NCBI GenBank assembly: GCA_021521415.1
Contig: JAIQDT010001947.1
Span: 186,001 to 250,000 of the forward strand
Direction: 5' to 3'
Origin: Bidens hawaiensis
Lineage: Eukaryota; Streptophyta; Magnoliopsida; Asterales; Asteraceae
DNA: 64,000 nucleotides
Notes under the pieces: generated by a model
What the model was told of the DNA's origin: nothing
Databases searched by the model: none
Seen by the model: only the letters and a program-made list of their open reading frames with translations
Part shown: positions 45,965-57,703 of the stretch, one piece after another
Layout: each line of letters begins with the position of its first letter
Position numbering within the stretch: the first letter of the stretch is position 1
Program-made: the position numbers and the translations under genes

Positions 45965-48912
45965 ATGGCTGCTGTGGTAGGTGCTGGTGGAACTGGTGGA
46001 GACGGAGGAGACGGTAATAGGAGACCATTCTTTTCGGGTAACAACATATATATCACCTTGGATCCGGATTCTCGTGGAATTGAGGACTTTCGAGAGATCA
46101 TTTCGTTCCTCATACGCTCACGTATCTTTCACGCCATTACTACCACTCTGCCGATTTCACGACCAAATATTGAAGACTTTTGGAGAACCGTTGAATACGA
46201 CTGTAGGGTTGAGCCTCCAGTTATGCGTGCCACTGTCAATAACCAAGTGGTACAGTTCTCGGCTAATCAGATCAGGGAAGCATTACAGTTCGGGGTTGAG
46301 ACAACTGAGGATCGTACTGAGTTTCCGGCTACGTTCAAAGATGGTGCGTTTCTGCGTATGGGGTATTCGGGTCCGTTGGGAGACTCTCAGAGGAGAAAGG
46401 GGTTTTTGTTAGACCAGTGGTGGATCCTTGTGCACGTGTTGATTGTGTGCATGTCCGGTCGCAAAGCTGGTACAGATTATATGGGTGCGATGATGCAATC
46501 TGCAATGACTGCGTTGACTTACAACAAACCCTACAGTTTCAGTCAGATGATTTTTTATGAGATCGATCGTCAGAGACGCGCGGTGGCTCGGGAAAGATTT
46601 TTGATGTACCCGAGATTTTTACAGATTATCCTCAATCATGTAGCTCCAAATCTACCACAACGTCGTCCCATTTCTTATGTGTAGAGTTTTTCCATGAGAA
46701 TCTTCGCTCAATGTCGATCTTCTAGTGCATGTAGTAAGGAAGAGCTACGCCCACGGCACACTGCCTTGTTTGGGTATTTATTGAATCCTGCTTATGTTGC
46801 TCCTCCGAAAGATGAGTTTCTTGATCCATCACCTCAACAGGCCGATATCCCTCAACCTCCTCCTGTGGTTCAACCACCACCTCCTTTCGGTCAACCTCCG
46901 GTGGTACAACAAGCACCTCTTGTTGACCCTGTGGCAGCTCCAGAAGAACAGGTAGATCTTGATTTTGCCTTTGGTGGGAATGATTTCTTTGATATGGGTA
47001 CAGTAGATCCTATGGAACTTCTAGCCTCAACGGCAGCAACTTCTGGTATGACGGTGGGTCCGTCTGTTGCCGCTGTGGAGGACTCTGAAGAGACTTTATC
47101 AGATTCCTCTACTGATGGTGTTGATGAAGCACAGAAAGTTCTGGCAAGACAAGAGAAAATCCATGGCAAACGAAAGAAGGACTCAGATGACAGTTTGTCG
47201 GACTTTGAGGATGAATTGTATAAAGTGGTACGTAGGTCAAAGAAAGGAAAGGTTGGTGAAAGTTCAACGGCTGTACGTTTCTCTCCGTCAGCGTTATCTG
47301 GTATGTCTATGCTACCTGCTTCTTCGGCTGTTCTTTTGCCGGTAACCTCGTGTGTACCCTTGGTGAATGTATCGTCATCCTTTGGCATTCCTCCGACCAC
47401 GTTCCAGTTTACAGCACCGGAGATTGTTTCTTTACCACCTCCTACTCTCACTCCATCAGAGGTGATCGCTAGGTTTGTTGAGTCCACACTGGTAGCGACA
47501 GCTGGGTTATCTGTCTCGATGCCACCCCCAATTACTACTCAGTCTACACCTGTTATTCCTGCAAGCTTGGAAATTCCACCACTGTATGCTCAGGATACCT
47601 CTCACTTGATTGTTGATTTTGATTCAAGTTTGTCTGATTCGGAGAGGATTGCAGCTCTTGAGAGGGTGGTTGCTGAACAGTCACGGGTAAATGTTATTCA
47701 GTCTCAGACTATTAATCGTTTGGTGACACAGAATCAAATTCAGACTGCACTGCTTATTGAGCACGGTAAGATGTTTGATCAGCTTAAGAAGTTCTTAGCA
47801 TCTCGGGGGGAGTCGAGTTGCAAAGGTGATGAGTTAAGGACAAAGAAGAGGCAAGACAGAGACGATGATCCCAATGCATCGAAAGTTGCAGGTGGTGAGT
47901 TGCCAAGAACTGAACAAAATCTTGGGACTTCCACATCTCAGGGGGAGTCTGCTGGTCCGTCAGGAAGTACAGGTGGTGAGAATTTAGTGGTTGTAGACGA
48001 TGAGGATTTAATGGGAAATGATGATGATGATTTAGTTGATGATGTATTGACGGCTGGTGATATTGAAAAGATTGGGGAACAGATAGAGATTGATAGTGAG
48101 TTGGAAGAAGGAGAGATAGTTGATGATGGTGTAGAGCATGATATTCCAAGTGTTTGATGAGGTGAAGCTGGGTCAAGATGAGAATGTGTCTGGTGATTCG
48201 GAGTGGGAAGAACAGCCAAGATGGAAGGAAGGCTGTGCGCAATGGTTCTTCAAGACTAAGAAACTTGCAGTTCCAACAATGTTCAAGAAAAGTTACAGTA
48301 TCAAGGGCTATGCTGAATCAAAGAAAGGTATTAATTGTTGGTTGTATGATGAACAGCTGAAATTATTTGTTATAAAGCGATATGATGGGGTTCAGTACTT
48401 TAAGAAAGCTTTGAGATCGCTCAACACCTTTCCTGAGTGTGAGGTGAAAGATTTGGCGCATTTGAGATTGATTAATCGAAGTGAGGACAACTTTGCAAGA
48501 TGGGTTGGAAAGATTGTATGGAAGGAAAGTGTGAGAGAAAAAATTTGAGTTGTTGTAACCTCAGAAAGGGAAGTTGGTCAAAGACAAGGAACGAGGCATG
48601 AGGGCTGATGGTAAGCCCTGGATGGTGATGAAATACAAGCCGATTCGATGTTTGAAGGAGGTTCCGATGAAGGTGATGCCCAAGGATGTGTTGAAGGATC
48701 TAAAGTGGTTGTATGTTGACTGCCAGACTGCTGAAGCTGTGATAGAAGATGAAGATGAACAGGAGATCCTGAGAGTGTATGATCCAATGCACTTGGTTAA
48801 TTTGTCTCAAGCTGATTTGCAGGTACTTAATGATAAGAAGATTTTCTATATTCCTGCGTGGAAGGATGAAGCTAAGAAGTACCAGAGGGTGGTCTCTGTC
48901 TATGTAAGATAG
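45965..48912 (+). pseudogene. E2 extra ORF of unknown function between pol and 3' LTR
   Basis: About 980 codons broken by TAG 46682-46684 (same frame continues), a frameshift near 48150 and another near 48550. Segments: (1) residues 1-240, a folded-looking domain with FREIISFLIRSRIFHAITTT, FSANQIREALQFG, FLMYPRFLQIIL; (2) a Pro/Gln-rich stretch (46840-46950); (3) Ser/Asp-rich and basic KKDSDDSLSDFEDE; (4) a coiled coil SERIAALERVVAEQSRVNVI to QLKKFLA (47630-47805); (5) an acidic run to 48150; (6) a basic C-terminal domain with WLYDEQLKLFVIKRYDGV and a YDPMHLVNLS block ending at TAG 48910. From memory, segment 1 resembles proteins often labelled synaptobrevin/longin-like in Asteraceae genomes; I see no longin or envelope features. 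Function unknown. Confidence 0.85.
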
Positions 48913-48991
48913 GGCATTCATGCTTGAAGACGATGGGCACGAGATTTTTGGATTACAAGGCACGAGAAAGAAGATAGAGATATGAAGCTAC

Positions 48992-49006
48992 TGCCAAGGG
49001 GGAGTG
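48992..49006 (+). promoter_or_regulatory. E2 polypurine tract
   Basis: AAGGGGGAG, immediately before the 3' LTR at 49007, the plus-strand priming site. Confidence 0.85.
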
Positions 49007-49411
49007 TGTTGGTGCATGATGCCAGTAGTTCAGTATCTCGTGTTTATTTGTGTCTGTAATCGTTTAAGTTGTTCGTTTTGTTTTGAATATGTTAAGTTTG
49101 GTTTGTGTTTAAGCGAACTTGGTAAAGAAGCGAAGTTAAGACAACTTCGCCTAGCATTTTAGGCGAAGTTGTCGTGATATATATATTCCTAACTTCGGCA
49201 TCTTTGGTAGAACTTTTGACGGCTGTTCTGTAACACCTTAGTGTTACGTGTTTGGTTTTCTATTGGCAATATAACAAGTATTATCTTACTTACTCGTGTT
49301 CTTTACGTGTGATTTACTTGTTAATCGTCTCAACACTCGTATCGTATACGTGGGGATTCCGCACCCTCGTGTTACGAGATACTCCTGTGTAGATCCGGCT
49401 GGGAACCTACA
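49007..49411 (+). repeat. E2 3' LTR
   Basis: 405 bp, same ends as the 5' LTR; about 11 substitutions, no indels. The hAT transposase resumes after CAAGT (49412-49416). Confidence 0.97.
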
Positions 49412-49886
49412 CAAGTTTATAAATATGATGAATGTTTTTCGTGATTCGACGGCTAAACGACAAAGGGGAAACAGACCAACAAGTGAACTTGGTCGATATA
49501 GTGGAGCATACTATGTTGAATGTGCATTGGTCGAAGACATTCAAAACCTTGATGTTTTGGCTTGGTGAAATGGAAAGGAAAACGAATTTCCTATTCATTC
49601 CGCCATAGCTCGTGACTTGCTTAGCATCCAAGCTTCAATGGTAGCTTCAGAATCAATTTTTTCTCTTAATGGAAGGATATTATCGATGCGAAGAACAAAA
49701 CTCACTCCGGAGTTATTAGAGATGTGCATTTGCCTAAAGGATCATTTGGACATGGTGGATCGTATACAAGACAAGACAAAATTTGAAGATGAAATACTAC
49801 TGGAACATCCAATTCAAGATGAAGAGGTGAAAGAAGGGTTTTCTTCCGAGCTATCGGGTGAAGAAGATGAAGGCGAAGACAACTAA
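49412..49886 (+). pseudogene. hAT transposase, C-terminal dimerisation part
   Basis: Contains LDVLAW, ARDLLSIQASMVASES, FSLNGRILSMRRTKLTPELL and CICLKDHLDMVDR, the hAT C-terminal dimerisation domain. TGA at 49566-49568 interrupts LDVLAW. An acidic tail ends at TAA 49884-49886. It continues the 5' part at 35650-37149 once E2 is removed. Confidence 0.9.
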
Positions 49887-49930
49887 GAAGAAGAGTATGA
49901 AGACGTATGAAGAAGTTTAATTTGTACTTG

Positions 49931-50506
49931 TTCTAGTTTATATTTGTTCTAGTCATGTAATATGTAACATGAATCACTCGATCAACTTTCATGTAACCAT
50001 TTTTATTAGTCTTGCTTTAATTATTATTAGTCATGTTTAATGGTTTAATAGTGTAATGTGACCGTTGTTAATATTATCAGTCATGTTTTTTATTACTAGG
50101 TTTAATGTAACCGGTTTTAAAGTGTTATCACTTTCTTTTAAAAAAAGAACTTGTCTTAAACTAAGTCTTAAAGTGATAAATCATAAAAACACACACACAC
50201 ACACATATAGGGTTAAGTTCAAGAGAGAAGTTATCTTAATGCGAGAAATACGAGAAGATGTTCTAGCCAATCATGTAATTTTTGTTTGTTTTCTTGTTAT
50301 TTAATTAAAAAGGTATGTTAGTAAAATATGCATTTGTCATTTTTTTTGGTAAGTATCTAATAATAAATGACAAGTTAGATATTAATATTTATTTATTTAA
50401 TTAGTTTGCTTATTTAATATATTTTAATCCAAATTCTCATCGTTGAAAAAATAAATCTAGTTTGATGATTTCAATTCTTAGATATTGTTTTTACTATAAT
50501 GCCAAA
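49931..50506. other. AT-rich flank of the hAT element
   Basis: Contains an (AC)n run near 50187-50204 and several GTCATGTTT repeats at 49950-50100. No gene and no hAT right terminus found. Confidence 0.4.
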
Positions 50507-52479
50507 CTAGGTTATAAACCCGTGTATTACACGGGTTTAAAAAATTAAATCTCATGCATTATCTTATTATATGATTATGGCTCTTCAAGTTGCAATAATC
50601 ATGTACGAAACACATTAAAACTCTTAAAAAGTTACAAGAGCTGAAAAATGTAAAAATGTTGTTTCTAATTATATTTTTGAGTTAGTTTCGACATATATTG
50701 TTACTGAACTAAGAGTTGTAAAAGTTTTATCGGTAAAAAAAATTTACTAAGGGATTCAAATTGAGGTTTAATGATGTTAAATTATTATCCATCCATAACC
50801 AATAAAAAATAAATTTGTGTGGCTGACTTCATATCTTTATTTGTAATCCACGTCTTAGGTTATAAAATTAGAAGTAAGAGCAACTGTATATTTGGTAATA
50901 TCGGCAATGAAATTGTAATACTAATAAAGTTTTAGGCATTTTATCACATTTTTTTCAATTTCAAACATGCCATGTTATTAACACATTTTATCTAATTACA
51001 ACATACAAGAAACTAAACAGTTACAATGAGTTTTATATTTATTTGTAAATGTAAAAAAAAAGTGTAAAGAAAACATGTTCGGAACCAAAAGTAATAATTT
51101 TCTTAAAATAACCTGTTCTGACCCTAACTTGTACCGACCAAACCGATTCTTGTGCATTGCGTCGAATGACACGAATCGTCCTTTTTGCCAGTTAATAGAG
51201 AAAACAAGTAGCAAATTTGACCAATTTAATTAAAAGGGTCGAATACAAGTTGAACTTGCCCGAAATGTTCCTAGTCATACTAAAAGTGGACACGTTTCAA
51301 ATGAAACTTGTTGTGACCCATTACATAAATCACAGTAAAAAAACTGTTGCAAAGATTTTATTCACAACAAATAAGTATCTTACTGAAAACCAAACCATCA
51401 ATCCTCCCATATATCAAACAGTTTTGAGATTCTTATATAGAATATAGAACACAAAAAAATCATAAATAATAAACAACCAACTTAAAATAAACAAATTAGT
51501 ATTTCTAACACCGTACTCGTGATCTTACTCTTTATAATGATTTTGTACAAAATTAGTTTGCAACACCCATAAGTACAACCATTTTCCTATCATTTATATT
51601 AGCCAAGTACACTTTATGGCCTTAACTTGTAAGATTTAAAAAAAAAGTATGGTGTGCCTATAATAAACAACATAATGCCATCACCTGCACCAGGATACTC
51701 TTCCAAGAATATATGAATTTTGTTTCACGAATATAAATGGATATCATCAAAGAAACAAAACTCATCATGACAACAGTGTATTTTAGGGATCAAAACAACT
51801 CTTTTTCTATTTTAGTTTGGCCCGAAAATCTAGTTGATACAAGTTTGTAACAATGAATAAGCACAAACATAAGCAAAAAAAAAATGCAAATAATTATTAG
51901 ATTTGAAAAGAAACAGTACCAATATGCACTATCATCAATATATTATTCTCTTTTAGTGCTTAATTATGTCACTTTAGCAAAAGTTGTCAATACGTATAAA
52001 AAGTTTATTGTATTGAATTAATAGTAAAAAATAATCAAATGAGATGAACCATTTTTGTATTTCTTGAAGTAAAGACGAATCGTAACACCTTCTGAATCGG
52101 TCACTAATAAACTCAAAACATATAACACAAATTTACACACACTAAAATGAGTTTCAGAAGTTCTACATAGGTTCTTTTATTTCTAAATTGTTTTTACTTT
52201 ATTTACTACTATAAAATTATAGATAAATCATTAATAGCAATGTTTAAAATATTTCTTAATTGTTTTAATTAGATAGTTATGACTTTTATTTTTAATTTAT
52301 TTACTACTACAAAATTATAGATAAATCATTAATATGGAATGTTTAAAAATATTTATTAATTGTTTTAATTATATAGTTATTACTTTCAAAATAGAACAAT
52401 AATGATGCTATTTGGCAAAAATTTAGACAATTAGGTGTCATGTGGCACAATAATGGTTTTTGTTTATTATAATAGTAGA
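50507..52479 (-). mobile_element. Non-autonomous Helitron, second family
   Basis: On the minus strand it starts TCTACTATTATAATAAAC after an A (52480 side) and ends with hairpin ACCCGTGTAATACACGGGT, spacer and CTAG before T (50506). 1,973 bp, no Rep/helicase coding. Termini fit the Helitron rule; the assignment of these two ends to one element is inference. Confidence 0.65.
52180..52385. repeat. Tandem duplication, period about 98 bp
   Basis: TTACTACTA-AAAATTATAG followed by AAATCATTAATA and TTTTAATTA-ATAGTTAT occurs at 52203 and 52301. It is inside the Helitron near its 5' end. Confidence 0.85.
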
Positions 52480-52502
52480 TATATAGCGACAATGATAATA
52501 AG

Positions 52503-52544
<42 letters not shown>

Positions 52545-52556
52545 AATAATAATAAT
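52503..52556. repeat. (AAC)n(AAT)n microsatellite
   Basis: About thirteen AAC units then five AAT units, directly outside the Helitron. Confidence 0.95.
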
Positions 52557-53753
52557 GAATTGATAGTGTAATATTTATAAGAACAAATAATTTTACATTC
52601 ATTATAGGGTATTACATTGTTGTTTTTATTAAAATAAAATAACATACAACAACAAATAACGTAAAATGCTAACTTAAAACATCTTTCTAACTTAATCCAT
52701 TAAGTCAAAAAGATATATCAATAAAAACTACATCATGATATATGAAGTCATAAATTCTTGTTTATTAAACAATCATCGAAATAGAAAGAAATGTGTTGTA
52801 ATTTTTTATACTTACAAAGAAGAAAACTAAAATCACTACAAAATCAATTCAATGCATTTTTAATAAGAGAAATAAAGGTATAAATACAATTCACAAACTT
52901 ACAAACAAATCATAAATCTCTATGTACATCCTTGGAATGAAAGAATGAATTTTATGATAAGAATTATATAAAGATAGTCATCATATTATCATTATACTAC
53001 TATTATGCTCATAACTATGCATAAATTAAGGACCCGAGAGTTTTATTTTAAGCAACATTTTTGACATAATTAAAATATTTTAATATAATATTGAATTATT
53101 CAAAAAACATTAACCTAGAAAGTATTTTGAGATTTAAAAACTTTTAATTCGAGTTTTATTTTAAGCATCCATTTTGACATAATTAACATACTATTATAAT
53201 ATAATATTGAATTCAAATTCAATTAGAATCGTGTAATCATTAATTGGTATTTTAATGGAATTTAAAAAAAATCTTGATAGTATTTTGATATTGGAATTTT
53301 TTTTGATGACGGATTTTTAACTTCAAATAACATTATGTAACTATTAATTTGTATTATAATGGATGTTTAACCTTAAATTGGAAAATATTTTAGGTTAATG
53401 TATATATTATAAATTTAGTAAAATGCAAATGTCATATTTATATAAAAAAGAATAACTTAACATAAATTATGAGACATTAAATTGTTATGTAAATTCAAAT
53501 ACAAAAACACACAAACACTAACAAAGATAAATAAAAATTTAAAACATTTTTATAACTTATAACATGAGAAAAAAACACATATTAATTAAAAATTAAGCAT
53601 CTATTAAATCAACATCCAAAAATTGCAATCTATAAGGAATACTTCAACATACAAGAAGTCTGAGACCTGAAAAACTACAAAACATATTAGTAAATATAGG
53701 GGGTAATAATAGTATTTTCGTGTTTTTTATCATAAAATCGATTGCTAAATAAG

Positions 53754-53791
<38 letters not shown>

Positions 53792-54562
53792 AGCGCGCGC
53801 GCGCACGCGCGTGTGTATTGAAAGGAATATCAAACCCGAGCTGACCCCTTAAAAATATTTATTTAACTCTAAAAAGTTTTGAAATATAATTTGTTATTAT
53901 GGAAATGTCAAATCCGTTTTAAACTAATTTATTGACTGCTTAACAAAAATAGTTTTAAAAACAATCAAGAATTTAATTTGTTCTTATTTGAATTTAAAAA
54001 TTTTGACCAAAAATTAAAACATAGTAAAATTGCTTAAACAAAATACAACAAAATAATATATACACAATATAAATATAAACGTGAATGAATAACTTAAATG
54101 TGGACATTTTGGAAACAAATTATTGTAATTTTAAATGATTCAAACATTTAACAAAAATAAGTTTATAAACACAATCAAGACTTTAATTTGATCTAACTTG
54201 ATATTTCAAAATTTGACCATAATTATATATTTAATATTTAGGTAATAAAAGTAATATTAACATTCAGTAATATAATAGCCATAACAATTTGCAACAGAGC
54301 CTTCATCATAATGTCTTGTGAAAAATAATTTTATGCACATGTATCACCATCAAATATTGTTTTCTTTAAATTATCATAAGTTGGAACATTTAGAATTCAT
54401 GGTTTTAATATTATTTTTATTACTTAAATATTAATATATAAGAATGGTCAAACATTCGAATTTCATCGTTGATAAGTTGGAAATAAGTTAATAAGTTGGG
54501 AACAAAAAAATATATCATACAAAAGTTAAATTAGTTGTAGAGAAATTGTGAAGATGTAGATG
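52557..54562. other. AT-rich intergenic DNA
   Basis: No gene recognised. Two sub-repeats: GAGTTTTATTTTAAGCA blocks at 53038 and 53151 (period 113 bp), and CAATCAAGA-TTTAATTTG blocks at about 53962 and 54171. A compound dinucleotide tract lies at 53753-53817. Confidence 0.5.
53753..53817. repeat. (TA)n(TG)n(CG)n alternating purine-pyrimidine tract
   Basis: About 65 bases of nearly perfect alternation: TA units, then about nine TG, then a GC/AC block and GTGTGT. This is classic left-handed DNA-forming sequence. Confidence 0.9.
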
Positions 54563-54944
54563 ATTTGTGTAAGGCCCCGAACTCGGTAGCCTTACTTTAG
54601 CGTCGGATTTACTCACAAACACCGTTCTTACAAATCAGAGTTTATTAAAACTTTCGCGGAATATAAAACTTAACCGTTTATTACAAAACATTTAATCTTT
54701 TTTTTTAAAACTATAACATAAAACATCATATTTTAAACATCATTTCTTCTATCTTCAGATGCCAGCCATTCAATCCATGCCATGTGCCATCCTCATGCTA
54801 ACTCTCTGGTCAAAACACCTGTGTGCATACTAAAAGTCAGCTACGCTGAGTGAGTCCTAGTTTATCAGGCGACTTGTCACACGACCACTACATGCATTTA
54901 TATACGTGTCCGAAGGTACATAGTCCACTGTCTAACCTGTTACT

Positions 54945-55015
54945 GCTTAACCACTTAATTACCCCTACAGCTTAGCCACTTAATTACCCCTACAACTTAG
55001 CCACTTAATAACGAT
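54945..55015. repeat. 25-bp tandem repeat in the solo LTR
   Basis: Three units of (T)TA(A/G)CCACTTAAT-ACCCCTACA, followed by a looser array of CACGTTATGCCACTTTAATAACGA. Confidence 0.85.
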
Positions 55016-55759
55016 GTCACGCATAGACTTACTCTATCACGCACTCACGTTATGCCACTTTATGCCACTTTAATAACGAATCACGTTATGCCACTTTAAT
55101 AACGATGCATAGACTTACTCTACCACGTACTCACGTTATGCCATTAGCACTCTTACTAGACCCCTATTGTCACACCCCAACCTACCACTTCTATCACACT
55201 CTACTTCTACTTGTCTATAACCCACTTCCTATCAGTTCATTATTTACATAATAAGCAAGTCACATCATAACATTTATACCCACTGATAACCACTAGACAA
55301 CCACCGTCCTTGACGATACGCGCAATATCCGAAGATCGTTCACGCACCGAAAAGCATCATATAATAGCTACTTCGTATATCATCTATAACATACACTTAC
55401 CAATTAAGGTAAGTGTATTCACACTTCACATCGAGTATGCACACAGCCCCGAAAACATATCAAGGAAATGGGGCTTGAAACTCACCTGAACTCGGTTACT
55501 TCTTCCGCTAATGGTTATTCCTTCACGAGCTGTGCGCGTCTAACTGTTTAATAATTTCAGTATTAAGTACCGCTCTAGTCATTCTCATTGCTACTTAATA
55601 GCCTTGCACGTCTAAGCCGGTTTTACTTCATTGAATCTTTACCGGTTAGTTAATCGTTATAAGTTAACCTTTAAAGGTATCTTTCATAAATTATCAAAGT
55701 CCAAGGGCTATTATTTAATTATATCATTCCTATCTAAGTCCTAATCTGTAATTTTGCCA

Positions 55760-56115
55760 AACTTCTAGTTCGTTACCCTGTCTTTAATGAATTGGACCAT
55801 ATAACTAATTGGTCTGATTAACGAATGAACCATATAACGAATGGGTTTCATCTGTCCTTCGCTTAACGAATGGCCTTAACGAATTAAGGCTAGTTTGTTA
55901 CTTCTTCTTAGCGAACTGCCGTAACGAATTTTTTAATGAACTGGAGCTAGTTCGTTATTCTCCGTTAACGAATTGATATATCGAACTGGGTTAGTTCGTT
56001 ATTCATCCCTTAACGAATTGACAAGCGAACTGCCTCTGGTTCGTTATTTCCCCTCAAAGAATTGGAGTAACGAATTGCCCTTTAGTTCGTTAAGTCACCG
56101 CTAACGAACTAGGGT
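55760..56115. repeat. TAACGAA/TTCGTTA motif cluster in the solo LTR
   Basis: About 14 copies in both orientations within 360 bp. The same motif is iterated in the E3 LTR and leader. Confidence 0.85.
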
Positions 56116-56752
56116 TAGGTCATAATGCCAGAATATTCTGACATTCTCCGGCGCCGTCGTTGCCGGAATAACGGGATCTCGCTGGAAAAGCGAGATCTCG
56201 CTTGTTTCACCACCGTTTTCACCGTTTTTCGTCCCGTTCGATCCAGATCTGAGCTAGGGTGATCCCTAAGCTCATCTTAGGTTCGGTTTATACCCGATTC
56301 ATCCGGATCTCGTGACTCCAACGGTTTAATGGTGTCGGCTCGTCGTTTTGTGACTAAATCTAAAAGCTTGGATCTCTACAATATCATACTATTGTTACCT
56401 CGGGTCGGGATCGATTCTCCTTCTTCTTCTTCTTCTTGGTTTCAGCCAGAGAGAGAAAGTAGGATGAGAGAGAGCTAAGTGTGTGTTTTGGTGGTTTATG
56501 GAATATGTGGAATGAAAGGATTAAAGGGTGATTTAAGGCTTAAATATTATGGATCATGGGCTTGAGCCCATGGTCCATCTTCCTTCCTTATTAACCCAAG
56601 TCCATAACCCATATCCATTATCCAACACTAGCCTGACCCATACTAACTCCTACTTAATTTATTATTTCTCCGCTAACCCGAGTAATCTTTCTCACCAATA
56701 ATAATTAATATAATTAATATTATTTTTAGAAATTTCGAGATGTTACAATTTG

Positions 56753-57703
56753 AACAATTCGAAGAATGCATGGCTGATATGTTGCTTATATAGTTTAATT
56801 TATGATAAAAAATTATTAATAATAATAATTTTCCACGATTTTAGAATCTATTTTAAATTGTCACCTTACCTTACCTTACTTTTTTTTTCTCACAATAATA
56901 AATGTTTTTTAGAACTAAAAAATAAATTTCTTAATTTTGAACATTGAACTTGAAGGAAAGAGCAACTAAAAAACAAAAATGAGTCGGTTTGAACTATTTT
57001 TTTTTACTAAAGTTGGGCTGATCTAGTGAGGAACATTAGTTATTAGTTATTAAGAAATTCAGCCATTGCCATAATTACAAAATCCTTTCGTTTACAATGG
57101 TTCTTTCAATATATAGGATTTGTATTTCAAATAATTGAACATCAGTAGTCCGTGGTTGGTTGGCCATTGTTGCATTTGTTAAGTTTCCATCTCGGGATTG
57201 TGCCAGGGTTCGATTCCCATCTTTAACATCATTTTTGATTTAATAATATACAAGGTAGGAAATTAAATAGATGACTTGGCAATGACGTGGAGAGGCTAGT
57301 TGAATGACATTTGGACAATATGTATTGCTTTAATAGTATTGTTAGATACACTAATTAAACATATTATTATTTTTATCGATTAACCATGCATTCATGATTC
57401 AAGCAGACTCCCTTGTTTTTTTTTAATATTCTCCAATTTGATTTTTTTTCAACCAAATTGTTGCACCGATTATTTAAATACAAACCACAATCCTACACAG
57501 ACTATCTAATTCAAAATAACGTACCAGCACAGATTAAAAACCCATCCGATTAAACAATTTTTTCGATAAGTCAATACTTCAAAGTAAATAAATAATTTTA
57601 CGTTGGCTCAACACAAGGGTGAAACAAAACTCGCTAAAACGCACAGGGAAAGGGGGGGGGGTATGACATTTTTTACGTCCCCTTTATAGTTTATATACCA
57701 AAA
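56753..57703. other. Intergenic sequence before E3, with a SINE-like remnant
   Basis: 57150-57235 has a box A-like GTGGTTGGTTGGCC and a perfect box B, GGTTCGATTCC (57208-57218), as in tRNA-derived SINEs; no cloverleaf folds. A run of ten G is at 57652-57661. No gene. Confidence 0.4.

Larger units (their letters stand above)
37150..49411 (+). mobile_element. Full-length Ty1/copia retrotransposon E2 with extra post-pol ORF
   Basis: 12,262 bp: 405-bp LTRs, tRNA-Met primer site, leader, very long Gag, pol in protease-integrase-RT-RNase H order, a 2-kb untranslated spacer, a large extra ORF, polypurine tract and 3' LTR, flanked by CAAGT. By eye the LTRs differ at about 11 of 405 positions (about 2.7%). 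Gag, pol and the extra ORF each contain stops or frameshifts, so this copy is not autonomous. The position of the extra ORF recalls SIRE/Maximus envelope-like ORFs, but this protein shows no envelope-like signal peptide or membrane anchor. Confidence 0.97.
34647..49930 (+). mobile_element. Decayed hAT transposon, interrupted by a MITE and by copia E2
   Basis: Left end TAGAGGTGCACAAAAGAACC at 34647 looks like a hAT terminus, followed by CGGTTCCTACC and GGAACCGGTTCC subterminal repeats (35330-35490) and a broken transposase gene on both sides of E2. I could not find the matching right terminus after 49930, so the right end is probably deleted. Removing E2 and one CAAGT restores continuous sequence across the insertion. 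Confidence 0.75.
54568..56747 (-). mobile_element. Solo LTR, 2,180 bp
   Basis: TGTAAGG at the left and TGTTACA at the right give TG...CA ends with a TGTAA/TTACA inverted pair; the 5-bp duplication ATTTG is perfect (54563-54567, 56748-56752). There is no internal coding sequence. Read on the minus strand it begins TGTAACATCTCGAAATTTC, typical of plant Ty3/gypsy LTRs, so the minus orientation is preferred. Size and duplication support loss of the interior by LTR-LTR recombination. Confidence 0.82.

Noticed and set aside
45965..46684. Envelope glycoprotein
   Set aside because: No signal peptide, no C-terminal membrane anchor and no cysteine-rich ectodomain seen; called unknown instead.
52343..52645. 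ORF with a long leucine run
   Set aside because: The leucines are translation of the AAC/AAT microsatellite.
57150..57235. Possible tRNA gene
   Set aside because: Has a perfect box B but no acceptor stem or cloverleaf; better read as a SINE remnant.
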